From Sporodiniella umbellata (Eukaryota > Mucoromycota > Mucoromycetes > Mucorales > Rhizopodaceae): 64,000 nucleotides of DNA. The position numbers and the translations under genes were made by a program. Positions 1-11,506 of the stretch are shown here, piece after piece. The number at the start of each line of letters is the position of its first letter. The first letter of the stretch is position 1. The stretch lies in contig JAIXMR010000090.1 in assembly GCA_025677835.1 (NCBI GenBank), positions 51,803 to 115,802 of the forward strand. The letters run 5' to 3'. The notes beneath the pieces are model-generated. The model made no database searches, was not told the origin of the DNA, and was given only the letters and a program-made list of their open reading frames with translations.

Positions 1-1945
1 TAGAAAGGCCTGGCGCGGTCTGGTTACGGCTCTCGGCGCCTGTCGAAGGTTCTTCAATCGCAATCCCGCGCGCCACACGACGGGCAAGGTTGTTGTCGAC
101 CTTGTTCAAAATATCCACCATGTTTTGACGTACGGTCTTGCTAAGACATTTGCCCAGCTCGAAACGAAAGTTATCCACCACCTGTTGCTGCTCAGGGGTG
201 GTCAGACTGTGATAGAACAGTTGGGCCTGTGTAAAGTGGTCGGCGTACTTGCCATGTTTTCCACGTTGCTTACGGCCACCCACTTTTTCAGGGTACTCGA
301 GATAGCCTCCGTCTTGACCGTCCACCATGGCTGGCGTGTTCTTTTGTAACGCGTTGGGGTAGTAAGCCACACTGCCATGATGGATCTGGGTCTGCATAAA
401 ACCGTCACGCTGGTTGTTATGGACCGGGTTCAAGGGCCGGTTGATGGGCAGCTGCATATAGTTGGCACTGCTCATACGATTGATCTGCGTGTCTGTATAG
501 CTGAACAGACGACCTTGGAGTAAAGGATCGTTGGTGAAAGTAATACCACGCACAATGTGGCCTGGATGGAATGTGACTTGCTCGGTTTCTGCAAAGTAAT
601 TGGCTGGGTTGCGGTTCAGTGTCATCTTGCCCAGCATTTTCACAGGCACCAGGTCTTCAGGAATAATCTTGGTAGAATCCAGAAGATCAAAATCAAACTT
701 GTGTTCGTCTTCTTCTGGTACAATCTGTACACCCAATTCAAATTCAGGATAATCCCCCTTTTCAATCGCCGTATAAAGATCGTTACGATGATAATCAATA
801 TCTTTGCCTGCAATCTTGGATGCTTCGTCCTTATATATATAAAAAAAAAACGGGGTTGGTCTTCAGAAAAGTAGTGTGATGTGCTTTTTCTTTAATTACC
901 CAAACCAAGTTGGATAAACCTTGAACAGGTTTCCAGTGGAACTTGACAAACACAGCTTTTCGATCTTCGTTAATCAAGCGATAGCTAAAAGTACAAGTTA
1001 GCTTGGTTTGTAATGCACGCATGTTTCTTACGTATGAACGCCAAAACCTTCTACTTGACGTAAACTTCGAGGGGTACCACGACCTGAGATCGCCCAGAGA
1101 ACGGTGTGGATAGTCTCGGTATGTTGAGAAAAGAAATCGTAGGCGGTGTTGTGAGCAGTGCCTGCCTGAGGTACTTCTTTATCAGGCTCACCTTTACCAG
1201 CATGGATCAAGTCAGGAAATTTGATGGCATCTAAAAAGCAATCAGTCTCTGTTATGTTTTTTTTTTTCTTTAAAAAAAAAAACATTTACCTTGGATAAAG
1301 AAAGGTGCAATAGCGTTACCAACTAAGCAAAAGGTCAGATAGGGTACGTGTGTTTTAACTCTAACACTTACCAAGATCCCAAAGACCTTCATTTGTATAG
1401 AAACGCGTAGCAAACCCACGAACATCACGTACAGTATCAGGCGAGCCACGCGATCCAAGTACGGTAGAGAAACGAACAAAGACAGGCGTCTTTGCGCTAG
1501 GATCACGAAGAAAAGAGGCAGCGGTGATATTAGACCAGTCTTGGTAGGATTGAAAGTAACCATGAACACCTACGCCACGAGCGTGAACGACACGTTCAGG
1601 AATTCTATAAAAGAGGTGAGTTTGGTCCTAGGCAAGGTATTGGGTTTACCTTTCATGGTCTATTGAGTGGAATGGTTAGTTTATCAGGAAAAAAAAAAAA
1701 ATAAGTAAAAGCTTACCAAAGTGAAAGATTTTTTCACGAAGCATAAAGTCCTCGAGAAGGGCAGCGCCTCGATCGCCAGCCGTCAAAGAGTCTGTGTTGT
1801 TGATTTTGGCACCAAACTGGGTGGTTTCTTGGGTGCCAGCATCGTTGACATTCACGTCCACTTTAGAGACGGGAGCAGTTAATTCAGCATAAGCAAATGG
1901 ACAACTCATCAATGCAAGTAGTAAAAAGGGAGTGGTTTTTTTCAT
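1..1945 (-). CDS. secreted catalase, clade-2 (large-subunit) type, 3' end outside window
   Basis: Haem catalase that breaks down hydrogen peroxide. Exons read from the right: 1945-1717, 1659-1650 (only 10 nt), 1604-1372, 1322-1290, 1230-1032, 984-900, 829-1; all phases agree, giving at least 539 residues with no stop before the left edge. Visible: an N-terminal signal peptide ([10 protein letters not shown], ending near FAYA), the catalytic His in VVHARG, the distal Asn in [18 protein letters not shown], and the haem-ligand Tyr in RLFSYTDTQ. The protein is still open at NQTAPGLS, where the long fungal and HPII-type catalases continue into a flavodoxin-like C-terminal domain, so that type is inferred. 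The signal peptide suggests an extracellular or secretory-pathway enzyme. The 10-nt exon restores FDHERIPERVV across two introns. Family assignment is very sure; the long form is likely. Confidence 0.95.
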
Positions 1946-3679
1946 CAGAACAAAAGAAAGGCGTTCACCAAAGCTACTATTTATGTAGATTCAGGATAGA
2001 AAAAAATAGAACAAAAAAAAAAAAGAGATGTCTTGGTCTTACTTTCTATTTATATTCTAGACACAACATGGGCTTGTTCTATCATCTTCACCAAGACAGC
2101 GTCCTTTTTCGGAGAAAACTTTCATGCCGACCTTAGCCCTCCAATCGTCTGGTCTATTAGTCAACCGTCTTCCAATCGTTTGGCCCATTAATAAACAGTA
2201 GCTTAGTCATACAGCCATCGTCGGATTGACATCGTGTTTCCGATCTATTCAGATTTTTAAATCCCACACAGAATCCTTGCCATGGCCTGTGGATTTTATC
2301 ATTGCTTTCGCTGCTACCCGGCAAAAAGTTTTGTAGCATTCGCTGATAATGACAGCATTCAAACGCAGAAGGTCTTGCATTGTCCTTCACGAGCTAACCA
2401 CTACTTGAGCATATACACACACATGGCAATACGCCATTTCAATTTTCTTTTTTTCTTTTTATTGGAAAGTTGCTTGGAATCGTTGATAAGCGTCATACAT
2501 ACGATGTCGTATCACTGCTTTTTTTTTTTTTTTTTTTTTTTTTTCAATCTATCTGCATTTAGTGGACAGTCAATGTTTCTTTTTGGGATAAATGCAGAAA
2601 AATAAGAATGAATGTGCTGGGGTGAGTGAAAGTCTCAGGGGTGAATTCTAAAGTCATGATTCGATCATATTGTGTAAAATCAGTCTATCGTAACGTGTCC
2701 CAGATTCTTGGATCGCATATTGAGTTTCAAAAAAAAAAAAAAAAAAGGGAGCAAACTCCAATATCGAAAACTGCCTTAAGCTTTAGTGCCTTGAAGCAAG
2801 CTATCTTGGGTAGGTCTTCAAATCGCAAACTATAGGTCACTGGTTAAATATCTCCATCTTTTTCTGGCGTGCAAAGACAGTTGCTTTGTACTGACTCTCA
2901 ATAGTAAATAGCCCGCAGTAGCCAGACAGTTGTGTAACCACTGCGTTATGAAAGTCATCCTAAATCCCATTCGGCCTGTATCATCCAGCAACTGTTTTCT
3001 TACAGTAAAAGCATCGATGGTTGAAGATTAGCTCATTCTAGGCCAAATTATTGAAATATCCCTTGTAAAAAGAGTCACCTTACCTAGATTAGTGTGTATG
3101 TGTTGAAGGCGGCTCATGAAACAAATGTTGAACCACCATATCAGGTTTTTATTAAATCGGATATTACTTCATCTTTGCGGTGAATATAATAAGAAAACCT
3201 TGTCAGAATCTAATTCTCTCAGCTCAAAACAGCAGTGAGAAACGATAGGCATACACGTACCCTTTTGAAAAACGAAATGCAGTGCTAGGTTTGAAGATGG
3301 TTTTCTTTGAAAGTCGAGGCATTTTTTGTTGTTTCATTTACTTTAGGGTTTCAATCTTGGTCTGAAAAAGAGCATTACACACAATGACACCATAATCACC
3401 GCCTTTCCTACATCAGTAAGCTTTTCGCACGGCCTGCCTAACACACTGCAAGTCTTTGGCACAATTCTCTGCCTGTTCTCTATTTCAGAGATATTTATAT
3501 ATCGTCTTTATTAAAACAAGTTTTTTTTTTTTTTTTTTTTTTTTTTGGGAAATGACTTCCCCAATGTATGTCTTTTCGGGTTGACTTTGATCCACTTTAC
3601 AGCAGCCTATTTTCTGCGTAGTCGTATATATCTAGAGACAATATACATACAGAGAGAAGACTGCTTTCCAGCCATTTAT
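1946..3679. other. intergenic, no supported gene
   Basis: Spacer between the catalase start and the end of the Obg gene. It holds long T tracts (2519-2544, 3522-3546) and an A tract near 2730-2745, probably including catalase promoter DNA on the left. A 77-codon minus-strand reading frame at 2157-2390 contains several cysteines (for example ECCHYQ and DDGCMTK), but it has no clear ATG or signal peptide, so I do not call it as a gene. Confidence 0.6.
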
Positions 3680-5089
3680 TTAAAAGATTTCTTCTTCCTC
3701 TATGGCTTTTTGTATAGCTTTCTTGGCTTCTATTTCTTCCATTCGAATACGTTCCACCTCTTTACGTAAAAAGGAAGTAAGTTTCAGTACGTTTTTTTCA
3801 TATCGAGCAGACACGGGTATAATGGGGATATTCTTGACTTGTGATACCAACTGCTGTAGGTTTTCTTTGGCCAGAGCTACTTTATCGGCCTTGTTGGCCA
3901 CAATCAGCGATTGCCGTTCGGTCAAACCCGGTTTGTAAGCTTCTAATTCATCTTGCAGTGTTCTCAGATCATCCCAAGGGGCAGGGCCACTGACATCAAT
4001 CACGTATACCAAAAGCTTGGCCCGCTCTACATGACGAAGAAAAGCATGTCCCAGACCAATGTTCATATGAGCTCCTTTGATCAGTCCTGGAATATCGGCG
4101 ACTGTAAGCTGGTATTGATCTGCATAGTCCACAGTGCCCACAAAAGGATGTAACGTGGTGAATGCATAGTTGGCCTGTTTAGGATGTGCATTGGAGATAG
4201 AGCCCAGGAGAGTGGATTTACCAGCGTTGGGCAATCCTACCAGTCCAATGTCAGCAATCGTCTTTAACTCAAGTTCGATCTGTTTTTGCTCTCCTTTTCG
4301 ACCGCGCGTAGCCCACTTGGGAGATCGGTTTTCAGTGGTTAGGAAATATGGGTTACCATAACCTCCAGTCGCTCCTCGACAGACAATCACCTCCTGGCCT
4401 TCCTCTGCCAAGTCGATTTCCACAGTATCACGTTTCTCTTGATGCAATCGCCAACGGTTGTATCGATCCTCTTCATCCAATAACTTCTCTGCCTGTCGAA
4501 AGAAATTCACTTTGCCTTCAGGCACGACCTGATCTTCCGACCGTGGATAATAAACCCATCTTGCTTCACGCCGTCTTGCTTTTTCTTCAGGATCCAATTC
4601 TCCCTCTTCCTCTTCCTCTATCCATGCATTGCGTACAATAGTACCCACAGGCACTTTAATAACCAAAGGGTCCCCTTTTTGCCCTTGCCGACCGCCTCCC
4701 AAACCGTTCTGTCCTCGCTGGCCTGAGCATAGCTTACCCATCCGACGAAGGGACCCTTCATCTGCACACGCTCGAATAATCACATCCCCACCGCGTCCTC
4801 CATTGCCACCATTGGGTGGGCCTTTAGGTAAAAACTTTTCTCGTTGAAACGAAATACAACCATCCCCTCCATCACCACCCTTGGCTTTGAATCGAATGAA
4901 ATCAACAAAATTACGATGCTGTCTGTCATTACTAAAAAAAAAAAAAAAAACGGTATCATCCTCAGGTCATACCTTGCTTGTCATTTTAGGATCATAGTAA
5001 CGATTGGAACTACTCGTTGAAAAATTTGCAGCTGAAGATCGGCTGAGCGATCGTAACGGGAAAATGACTTGCTTTGTAATGACTTGCAT
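3680..5089 (-). CDS. MTG2: mitochondrial Obg-family GTPase
   Basis: GTPase expected to act in assembly of the large mitochondrial ribosomal subunit. Two exons, 5089-4973 and 4918-3680, give 451 residues. The first about 35 residues are rich in Arg, Ser and aliphatic residues with few acids (MQVITKQVIFPLRSLSRSS), as in a mitochondrial targeting sequence. A glycine-rich Obg fold follows (KAKGGDGGDG, GGNGGRGGDV), then the G domain: G1 GLPNAGKST, G3 DIPGLI, G4 NKAD. The acceptor is a choice: the first AG after the polypyrimidine tract (at 4934) would put a stop in frame, while an AG 15 nt further on (CAG just before 4918) keeps the frame, so I use the latter. The C-terminus is a charged helix. 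Family is certain; the mitochondrial role follows from eukaryotic homologues and the leader. Confidence 0.93.
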
Positions 5090-5159
5090 TGATATAAATA
5101 GAAAATAAAAAAGTCAAAATAAACTCGAGCCGAAAAAAAAATAAAAGGCTTTTACAGTG

Positions 5160-5896
5160 CTTCTACTGCCATTTGGACACGATGTGACATTATTGGTCAA
5201 GATTTAAAAGCCATTTGGTCGCTTTTTAATATTTATTTGGTCACTTTTTATTTTTATTTGGTCACTTTTTATTTTCATTTGGTCGCTTTTTTATTTTCAT
5301 TTGGTCATTTTATTATTTTCATTTGGTCGTTACTGAGATCTTTATTTTGCTTTTGTAACGAGTCACAATGCGAACACTGATTTTTTCCATGAAAAAGGAG
5401 CAAGCTCAAGAAGTATCGAGTTACTTTGAGGAATCATTTTCCTTAACCGGCTTGACAGATCTTCAAAAGCATATTAAAAAGCCTGGACATTCAGGTTAAA
5501 GCAAGATCTTCAGCCGACACGGAGATGGAAGAGGCTAAAATCAAGAAGGGAAGAGTTTCTCAATATAATTTCTATACACTCGAAGATTGTGAGCGTTAGT
5601 TTTATTTTTTGAAGATCTGTCAAACCGATGCTTCTTGAACTTGCTTATCAATAATAGCGCCAACACCTTTTTCATGGAAAAAATCAGTGTTCGCATTGTG
5701 ACTCGTTACAAAAGCAAAATAAAGATCTCAGTAACGACCAAATGAAAATAATAAAATGACCAAATGAAAATAAAAAAGCGACCAAATGAAAATAAAAAGT
5801 GACCAAATAAAAATAAAAAGTGACCAAATAAATATTAAAAAGCGACCAAATGGCTTTTAAATCTTGACCAATAATGTCACATCGTGGCAGTAGAAG
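5160..5896. mobile_element. foldback-like element with tandem-repeat inverted arms
   Basis: The left arm (about 5160-5400) reappears in reverse complement at about 5665-5896; both outer ends carry the same CTTCTACTGCC / GGCAGTAGAAG terminus. Each arm holds about six tandem units of roughly 21 bp, each with TTTGGTC followed by a T-rich stretch, then TTACTGAGATC, ACGAGTCACAATGCG and TTTTTCCATG. A more diverged inverted repeat continues inward (GACAGATCTTCAAAA at about 5456 against TTTTTTGAAGATCTGTC at about 5607). The only internal frame is 43 codons (5368-5499), with no recognisable transposase. Arms made of short tandem repeats are typical of foldback elements. I saw no convincing target-site duplication, so mobility is inferred; the element is probably non-autonomous. 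Confidence 0.7.
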
Positions 5897-6305
5897 TACG
5901 ATACTTTTTCTTCGTTCCAAAAAAAAAAAAAGAAAAAGAATCAGTAGCTTCAAACCTAAAACAAATTTCACTTTTTTTTTTCTTTTTGTAAAACAACAGT
6001 TTCTTTGTACAGGACAAACTTGATTTTATGCTAAGACAAATGTTTTGATTTGCCTAGTGTTATCAATGGCAGTGAAATTTTTTTTTTTTTTTTTTTCAAA
6101 GAAAATTTTGCCGGAGCGTTTGAGAAAGACCGGATCGGAAAAAAAAAATGGCGTCCTTATAAGGATGTCTGTGGTGCAAACTCAATGATCTTTCTCTTAC
6201 TTGCCAGGTAAACAAAAAGAAGACTATTAAGTTTAGGCATCCATCCATCCTAATTGATATAATGTATAGTTCTTTAAAAAGTTCCTCGAACAGTAAATCT
6301 TAAAC
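5897..6305. other. promoter region of the uL10 gene
   Basis: AT-rich spacer of 409 bp between the foldback element and the uL10 start codon, with poly-T tracts (for example near 6077-6096) of the kind found upstream of strongly expressed fungal genes. The CCTTATAAGG site within it is listed separately. Confidence 0.5.
6155..6164 (+). promoter_or_regulatory. CArG-box-like palindrome upstream of uL10
   Basis: CCTTATAAGG, 141 bp before the uL10 ATG, matches the CC(A/T)6GG consensus bound by MADS-box factors (SRF/Mcm1 type). It could equally serve as a TATA element. Only the sequence match is seen. Confidence 0.35.
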
Positions 6306-7235
6306 ATGTCGAAGAGAGAAAACAAGGCCGTCTACTTCCAAAAGCTCACTGAATACTTGAACGAGTATCAATCCATCTTCATTGTCAATGTTGACAATGT
6401 CAGCTCCAACCAAATGCACCAAATCCGTGTATCTCTCCGTGGTGAAGCTGTCGTTCTCATGGGTAAGAACACCATGGTCCGTCGTTGTTTGAAGGGTTTG
6501 ATCACTGAGCGTCCTGAATTGGAAAAGCTTTTGAACTTTGTCCGTGGTAACATTGGTTTCGTTTTCACCAACGCTGATCTCAAGGACATCCGTACCAAGG
6601 TTGTTTCCAACCGTGTTGCTGCCCCCGCTCGTGCCAACGCTGTTGCCCCTGCTGAGGTTATTGTCCCTGCTGGTAACACTGGTATGGAACCCGGAAAGAC
6701 CTCTTTCTTCCAAGCTTTGGGTATCCCCACCAAGATTGCTCGTGGTACCATTGAAATCGTCTCTGATATCACTTTGGTCCAAACTGGTGAAAAGGTTGGT
6801 GCTTCCGAAGCTGTTTTGTTGAACATGTTGAACATCTCTCCCTTCACCTACGGTATGTCCGTCGAACAAGTTTTCGACAAGGGTACCATCTTCTCTCCTG
6901 CCGTTTTGGATGTTGAAGAAGATGCTTTGGTTGCCAACTTGATGAGCGCCATCCGTGAAATCGCCTCCATCTCTTTGGCTGTCGGTTACCCCACTTTGGC
7001 TTCCGTTCCTCACTCCCTCATCAACGGTTACAAGAACTTGTTGGCTGTCTCTGTCGCTTCCGACTACACCTTCCCTGGTTCTGAACAAATCAAGGAATTC
7101 ATCGCTAACCCCGATGCTTTCGCCGTTGCTGCCCCTGTTGCTGCTGCCGCTTCTGAATCTGCTGCCCCCGCCGCTGCTGCTGCTGAGGCTGAAGAATCTG
7201 AAGATGAAGATATGGGTTTCGGTCTCTTCGATTAA
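6306..7235 (+). CDS. RPP0: 60S ribosomal protein uL10 (P0), ribosomal stalk base
   Basis: Single uninterrupted exon of 309 residues. P0 binds 28S rRNA and anchors the P1/P2 stalk dimers that recruit translation GTPases. The N-terminal rRNA-binding region is clear ([32 protein letters not shown]). An Ala-rich hinge follows, then the acidic stalk tail ending [10 protein letters not shown], the signature of eukaryotic P0/P1/P2. Length is as expected (about 310-315). The codons are strongly biased to a small set (GTT/GTC, AAG, TTG, CGT), unlike neighbouring genes, in keeping with very high expression. Confidence 0.98.
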   Translation: MSKRENKAVYFQKLTEYLNEYQSIFIVNVDNVSSNQMHQIRVSLRGEAVVLMGKNTMVRRCLKGLITERPELEKLLNFVRGNIGFVFTNADLKDIRTKVVSNRVAAPARANAVAPAEVIVPAGNTGMEPGKTSFFQALGIPTKIARGTIEIVSDITLVQTGEKVGASEAVLLNMLNISPFTYGMSVEQVFDKGTIFSPAVLDVEEDALVANLMSAIREIASISLAVGYPTLASVPHSLINGYKNLLAVSVASDYTFPGSEQIKEFIANPDAFAVAAPVAAAASESAAPAAAAAEAEESEDEDMGFGLFD

Positions 7236-7328
7236 ATGCATTGCAATAAACTCTAAAAAGATCACTTTTGATTTTTTGAATGTAATTTTAAACTAGCTGT
7301 TTTTTTTATTATTATTGAATCTACTTTT

Positions 7329-9647
7329 TCAAGACGGGTAGTGCAATTCTTCCAATTTGACATCTTGATCTAACGTGACTTGGTCCGGGCTGATAAAAGG
7401 CCACGGGTGCCAAGCAGTCAAAGTACGTGCGTCGTACTCGTTAGGGTAATCTACAAATTGTGGCGTCCATGAAGATAACGCTGAGTCCGTTGTGCCTGAC
7501 CTTGTGTGGGGCATAAATTCTTGTTTGAATTCTTCTTTTCCAGGTTCAAAAAAATCCTCAGTTGACAGCTGAGCATAAGGTGGTAAGGCCGGTTCGTCAA
7601 GCCTGATGTTGTATACAAGCATAAGGGCCGAGACTGTTTGATACGCGCGCTGTGTTTTTTGTTTGTGTTTTAAAAGAACGAGAGCATGCGCCAGTCGTTG
7701 AAGACGAAACGTGTCGCGAGTTTGTAATACAAGGGCGAGATGTACAAGGCATGACTGAAATATGGCATAGACAAAGAAGGCTGGCAACGGGAAGTGAGAC
7801 TCGCTCGTGTTTTTATCTACAATAACCAAGATGTTATAGGCGGCTGTCTCGCATGTTCTACGCGACGCTTCAGCAAGTGATGATGATTCTGTACTTTCTA
7901 CAAAGGGTCTATGTAATAATAGTAACGCTGTGTAATAGTACACAAGCAAGTTCTCTTGTGAAAATTTAGTAAAAATTAAAAGTGTCCACCAATCATGGCG
8001 TAAATAAATATTTCTAAAATTATATAAATTTACCCTTTTGAGCGTAGGACAGCGTATCAAGTGCAAACGTTTCCGATTTCCAGTGTCTCAAGTAACTGTC
8101 TAATACATTTATTTTTGCAGAGTCTTTGCAAGACGAATCTATGCAATTCAGATCGCCTCTGGGAGAATAAATTGAACCAAGGATATTACCTAATAAGCTA
8201 CAGATTTGGATCAGAGAAAGAAAACCTTGGTGAGTGGGCAGTTGATTATTTGTTTCATAAGCTAGGGGTAGGTCAGTATCAAAGTCTACGTCGAGTATCA
8301 TCAGGGGCTTTCCAGTACGGGAGCTGATCAAGCGATCCAAAACGTAGCATACGTAAAACGTTCTGTGTCTATTTTCTCTTTCTTCGATAGGCAAATCCCA
8401 ATGAGTACACGATCGATGTAGTCCAATATCCTGCGCCATTCGAATAGCTTCTCCCAGTATGGTCCACTGTACAGAGTCATTATCCTCATCACCCATATCT
8501 AAATAGACTACCATCAACAATGCAGCTTGTATATGACTCATATGCGCACGAGTAAGGCCTTGCAAATGTCGCATCACCTTTCTAAAGTAAATTCTGGCAT
8601 AAACCTCTTGTTTTCTAAATAGCTCAGGAAAATGACGTATAGCAAATTGAAAAGAAACAGCTAAAACGGCATGTACTAGAATATCTTGGTTGTTCGGGTC
8701 AAACTTTAGTTTGTTGACAATAGGAAAAAAGGAATCAAAGTAGTCGAAATATCTATCAGATAACATCAGTGTTTTTGCTTTACTTGGTTTTGTTTTGCTT
8801 ACAAGCCACAAGCCTTTCGTATCAATGACAACGAAGGTAACGGCTCACTTTTTGTGGCAATATCATAAGCATGAGGCTTATTTTTAAAAATAGTACTTGT
8901 GAACGAAAACCCAATATCTAATTTTGAATAATTATTGTCGAACACAGAGTTATTCAATTGGGCAAAAAGTAGCTCTTTGCGTGGTAATAATTGAATTTCA
9001 ATATTTTGATGTTCTGGACACCTTAGAGCAGACTGTGCTTTCAGAAGGCTGTGATCCAAATAAATGCCTGCTGATCTGCCAGAATACTTGATTCTATCAT
9101 AGTCCAAACTGCACAGGTTCTCTAAAGTGTTTGCTGTAGGTTGTTTACTATTTCTTTTTGGCCTTGGGAGCAACTTGGCTATCTTCTCTTCGGGTATTAC
9201 GTTTGAAAAGTCATTGTCTTGTACGTCTTTGATTGATTGATTTGTTAACTCGGCAATCAACGTCTCCATTTTTCTACATCGTTTCTCAAGGCCCTCGATA
9301 TAGCTATTGTTTTGATGGTTTCAATTAATAAGCGTTTGTTGTATTTCTATACATAAAAAAAAACTACTTTACACATTGGGTGGGCCTCTTTTTTTACGTA
9401 CAGTAACAAATTCGCAATTGAGACCCCACTAAAGATATATTTAGCTGATACTTGGCTACGTATATCTAACTATATGTCTATAATCATTTACTGCTCTACA
9501 GTTGGAACAGGGTATGGTATGGTCCGCGTTGCAACGAGACTTTCGCCTTCTACAAAAATCGCAACTTCGTTTTGCTCTTGTACGTTTAAGAGGCGCCTCA
9601 CGATCTAATTCAATCGGATTGCCTTTTCCAGGTGTGACAGTATTCAT
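7329..9647 (-). CDS. Zn2Cys6 fungal-specific transcription factor
   Basis: Five exons: 9647-9492, 9428-9373, 9303-8803, 8752-8034, 7954-7329; 685 residues. The binuclear zinc cluster is complete across two exons: CDFCRRRKSRC, then CSNC, with the sixth Cys in WGLNC from exon 2. It is followed by a basic linker (VRKKRGPPNVYIEGLEKRC) and a short coiled coil (KMETLIAELTN). The C-terminal half has the fungal-specific regulatory domain, including YFDYFDSFFPIVNK, a region of conserved Arg/His/Asp helices around the ILGEAIRMAQDIGLHR segment, and LLLLHRPFV. The 50-nt intron before YFDYF was chosen because it removes an in-frame stop, has a CTGAT branch site, and restores the family pattern. The target genes cannot be told from sequence. 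Confidence 0.9.
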
Positions 9648-11196
9648 GAAAAAAAAAAAAACGGAAAAAAGGAAAGAAAGAAAGAAATGTGCGGTAATTT
9701 TACAATAATTAGAGTTTTTATTTTCTTCTTTTTTTCGTTTTGTATTATGTTTTGTATAAGCGTATATTCACGTGAGCTATGAGCCCGTCGCCGTTTTCCT
9801 CAATGTGCACTCTCTATATTATGCCTACGTATTGTTTTTTGCTTCAAATTTAATGTAAGTCGAGCATTACTTTTTAGCTGATATGGACTTTTTTTATAAG
9901 CATTAAATATTGGGAAATATTTTTCGGTACAACTTAACAAAGCCTTTAGCTTTTTGAGCTTTCATATCAGGCGCTTGACAAAAAAGAAAACCTGATCCCT
10001 CATTGACTTTTTTGTATTTTTATTGTTTCTTTTGTTTTGGAGAGATGCCCCATGGCTTGAATCAATTGCTCTGTTCGGGTAAGACAAGGTTTTTCTTCAA
10101 AAAAAAAGGAAAGAAAGGAAAGAAATATGTAATAAATAAGGTTTGTACGGTCTTGTCTAAATGTACAACTCTTTATTAAAAAGCCGCCGAAGCATCACAG
10201 CTATGTACTTAGTTTCTCAAGTGAGATAGAGCTATACAAACGTTTTGGTTGTGTATTGCCCTTACAGATCAGATTTTCCAGAGAGCTAGACATTCCAAAC
10301 TCATGAGCTTTTTTTTTTTTTTTTTTTTTTTGCCCAACTACAAATGATATGAATTAAAGAGTGTTGCAGTGTGTAAAACATTGTTCTTTGTTTTTTTTTA
10401 AAAAAAAATCCGAGAGACAAAAAGTATACTCTCAGGCTAATAAAAAACTTGACGCAAGCCTAAATATCATAGTGCGTAATGTTGTAAATTGACGGATACT
10501 TAGAAACTTTTCTGATTTGGTTTTCTTTCAACATATACGTAGGCTCTAACATAAGCGCCGAATTGCTCCCGGTCCTTTTATGAAGAACTAAAAGCTTTAC
10601 GTATCTTCTACTCTCGACCTAAAATTGATTGGAATACAATATCTAGAAGATTGACAAATGTAACTTGCTTTTGCAACTATAGCCAAGATGGCTGTTGTTA
10701 TATATTTATATTTGACAGTTTGTTTACTCTTTTTTTTCTTTTCGTAAAATATAGAATGAAGGCTTTGTCAAAATGCAGCTGTTTTGATCCACGGTAAACC
10801 TCTTTTAAAACTTGGTTAAATATCAAGCCTTTTGATTGACTGTTCTCCTTAGCTTCCGGTGGACCCTGCATATTGATATGTCGGCATATCAACTCTGCAG
10901 AATTTAGATGTTTCATAGTACGCGTGTCACTTAGTAATTTTCAACCAGGCAAGGTTTCAGATGACTATGACATGCTACTGTCAGTCTTTGAATTCCAGTT
11001 CCATAGCTACAAAACAGCTTCCCAACAAACCACGCATTGAACATTCTTTTTCAGTTTTTTTTTATACCCGCTTTGGTATTAGGCTACCAGTAATGGTTTT
11101 TTTTTTTTTTTTTTTTTTTTTTTGGCATGCAAGGTACCGTTGCATCTTCAGTATTTGTAAAACCATCGTATTTAAAAACTCTTATTACATCTTTCC

Positions 11197-11227
<31 letters not shown>

Positions 11228-11506
11228 AAAGTATACTATACTAGAACGTATATGAATAGTAAAAACAAAAAGGACAAGCCTATAAAGTGCAAATATAGAA
11301 AAAGGTTTCATATTTAGAGAAACACAGTAATTTGCCGTATACAACTTTGCTATGATTAAAAAAAAGAGCTAATGATTTCCGTTCACTTAAAACGAAAATA
11401 GCTCAAGACGTCAACAAAAACTTAGGATACTGCAAACGTTACATATATCTAGTAAACAAACATATATTTCTGTATATATTCATATGAACAATATGTTATT
11501 AGGGGA
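9648..11506. other. intergenic, no gene seen
   Basis: 1.86 kb between two minus-strand genes. It contains several A/T homopolymers (10310-10331, 11096-11123, 11196-11225) and only short, low-complexity frames. The left part should carry the promoter of the Zn2Cys6 gene and the right part the 3' flank of the coiled-coil gene. I see nothing else that I can support. Confidence 0.6.

Noticed and set aside
2120..2190. Two imperfect copies of a CCAATCGT(C/T)TGG block
   Set aside because: Only about 30 bp each with several mismatches; insufficient to call an element.
6300..7265. Long 321-codon minus-strand frame opposite uL10
   Set aside because: It is a shadow of the biased codons of the ribosomal gene on the other strand; rich in Gly/Ser/Asn with no domain.
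11096..11344. Frames running through poly-T and poly-A tracts
   Set aside because: Their length comes from homopolymers (Phe and Lys runs); no start context or conserved motif.
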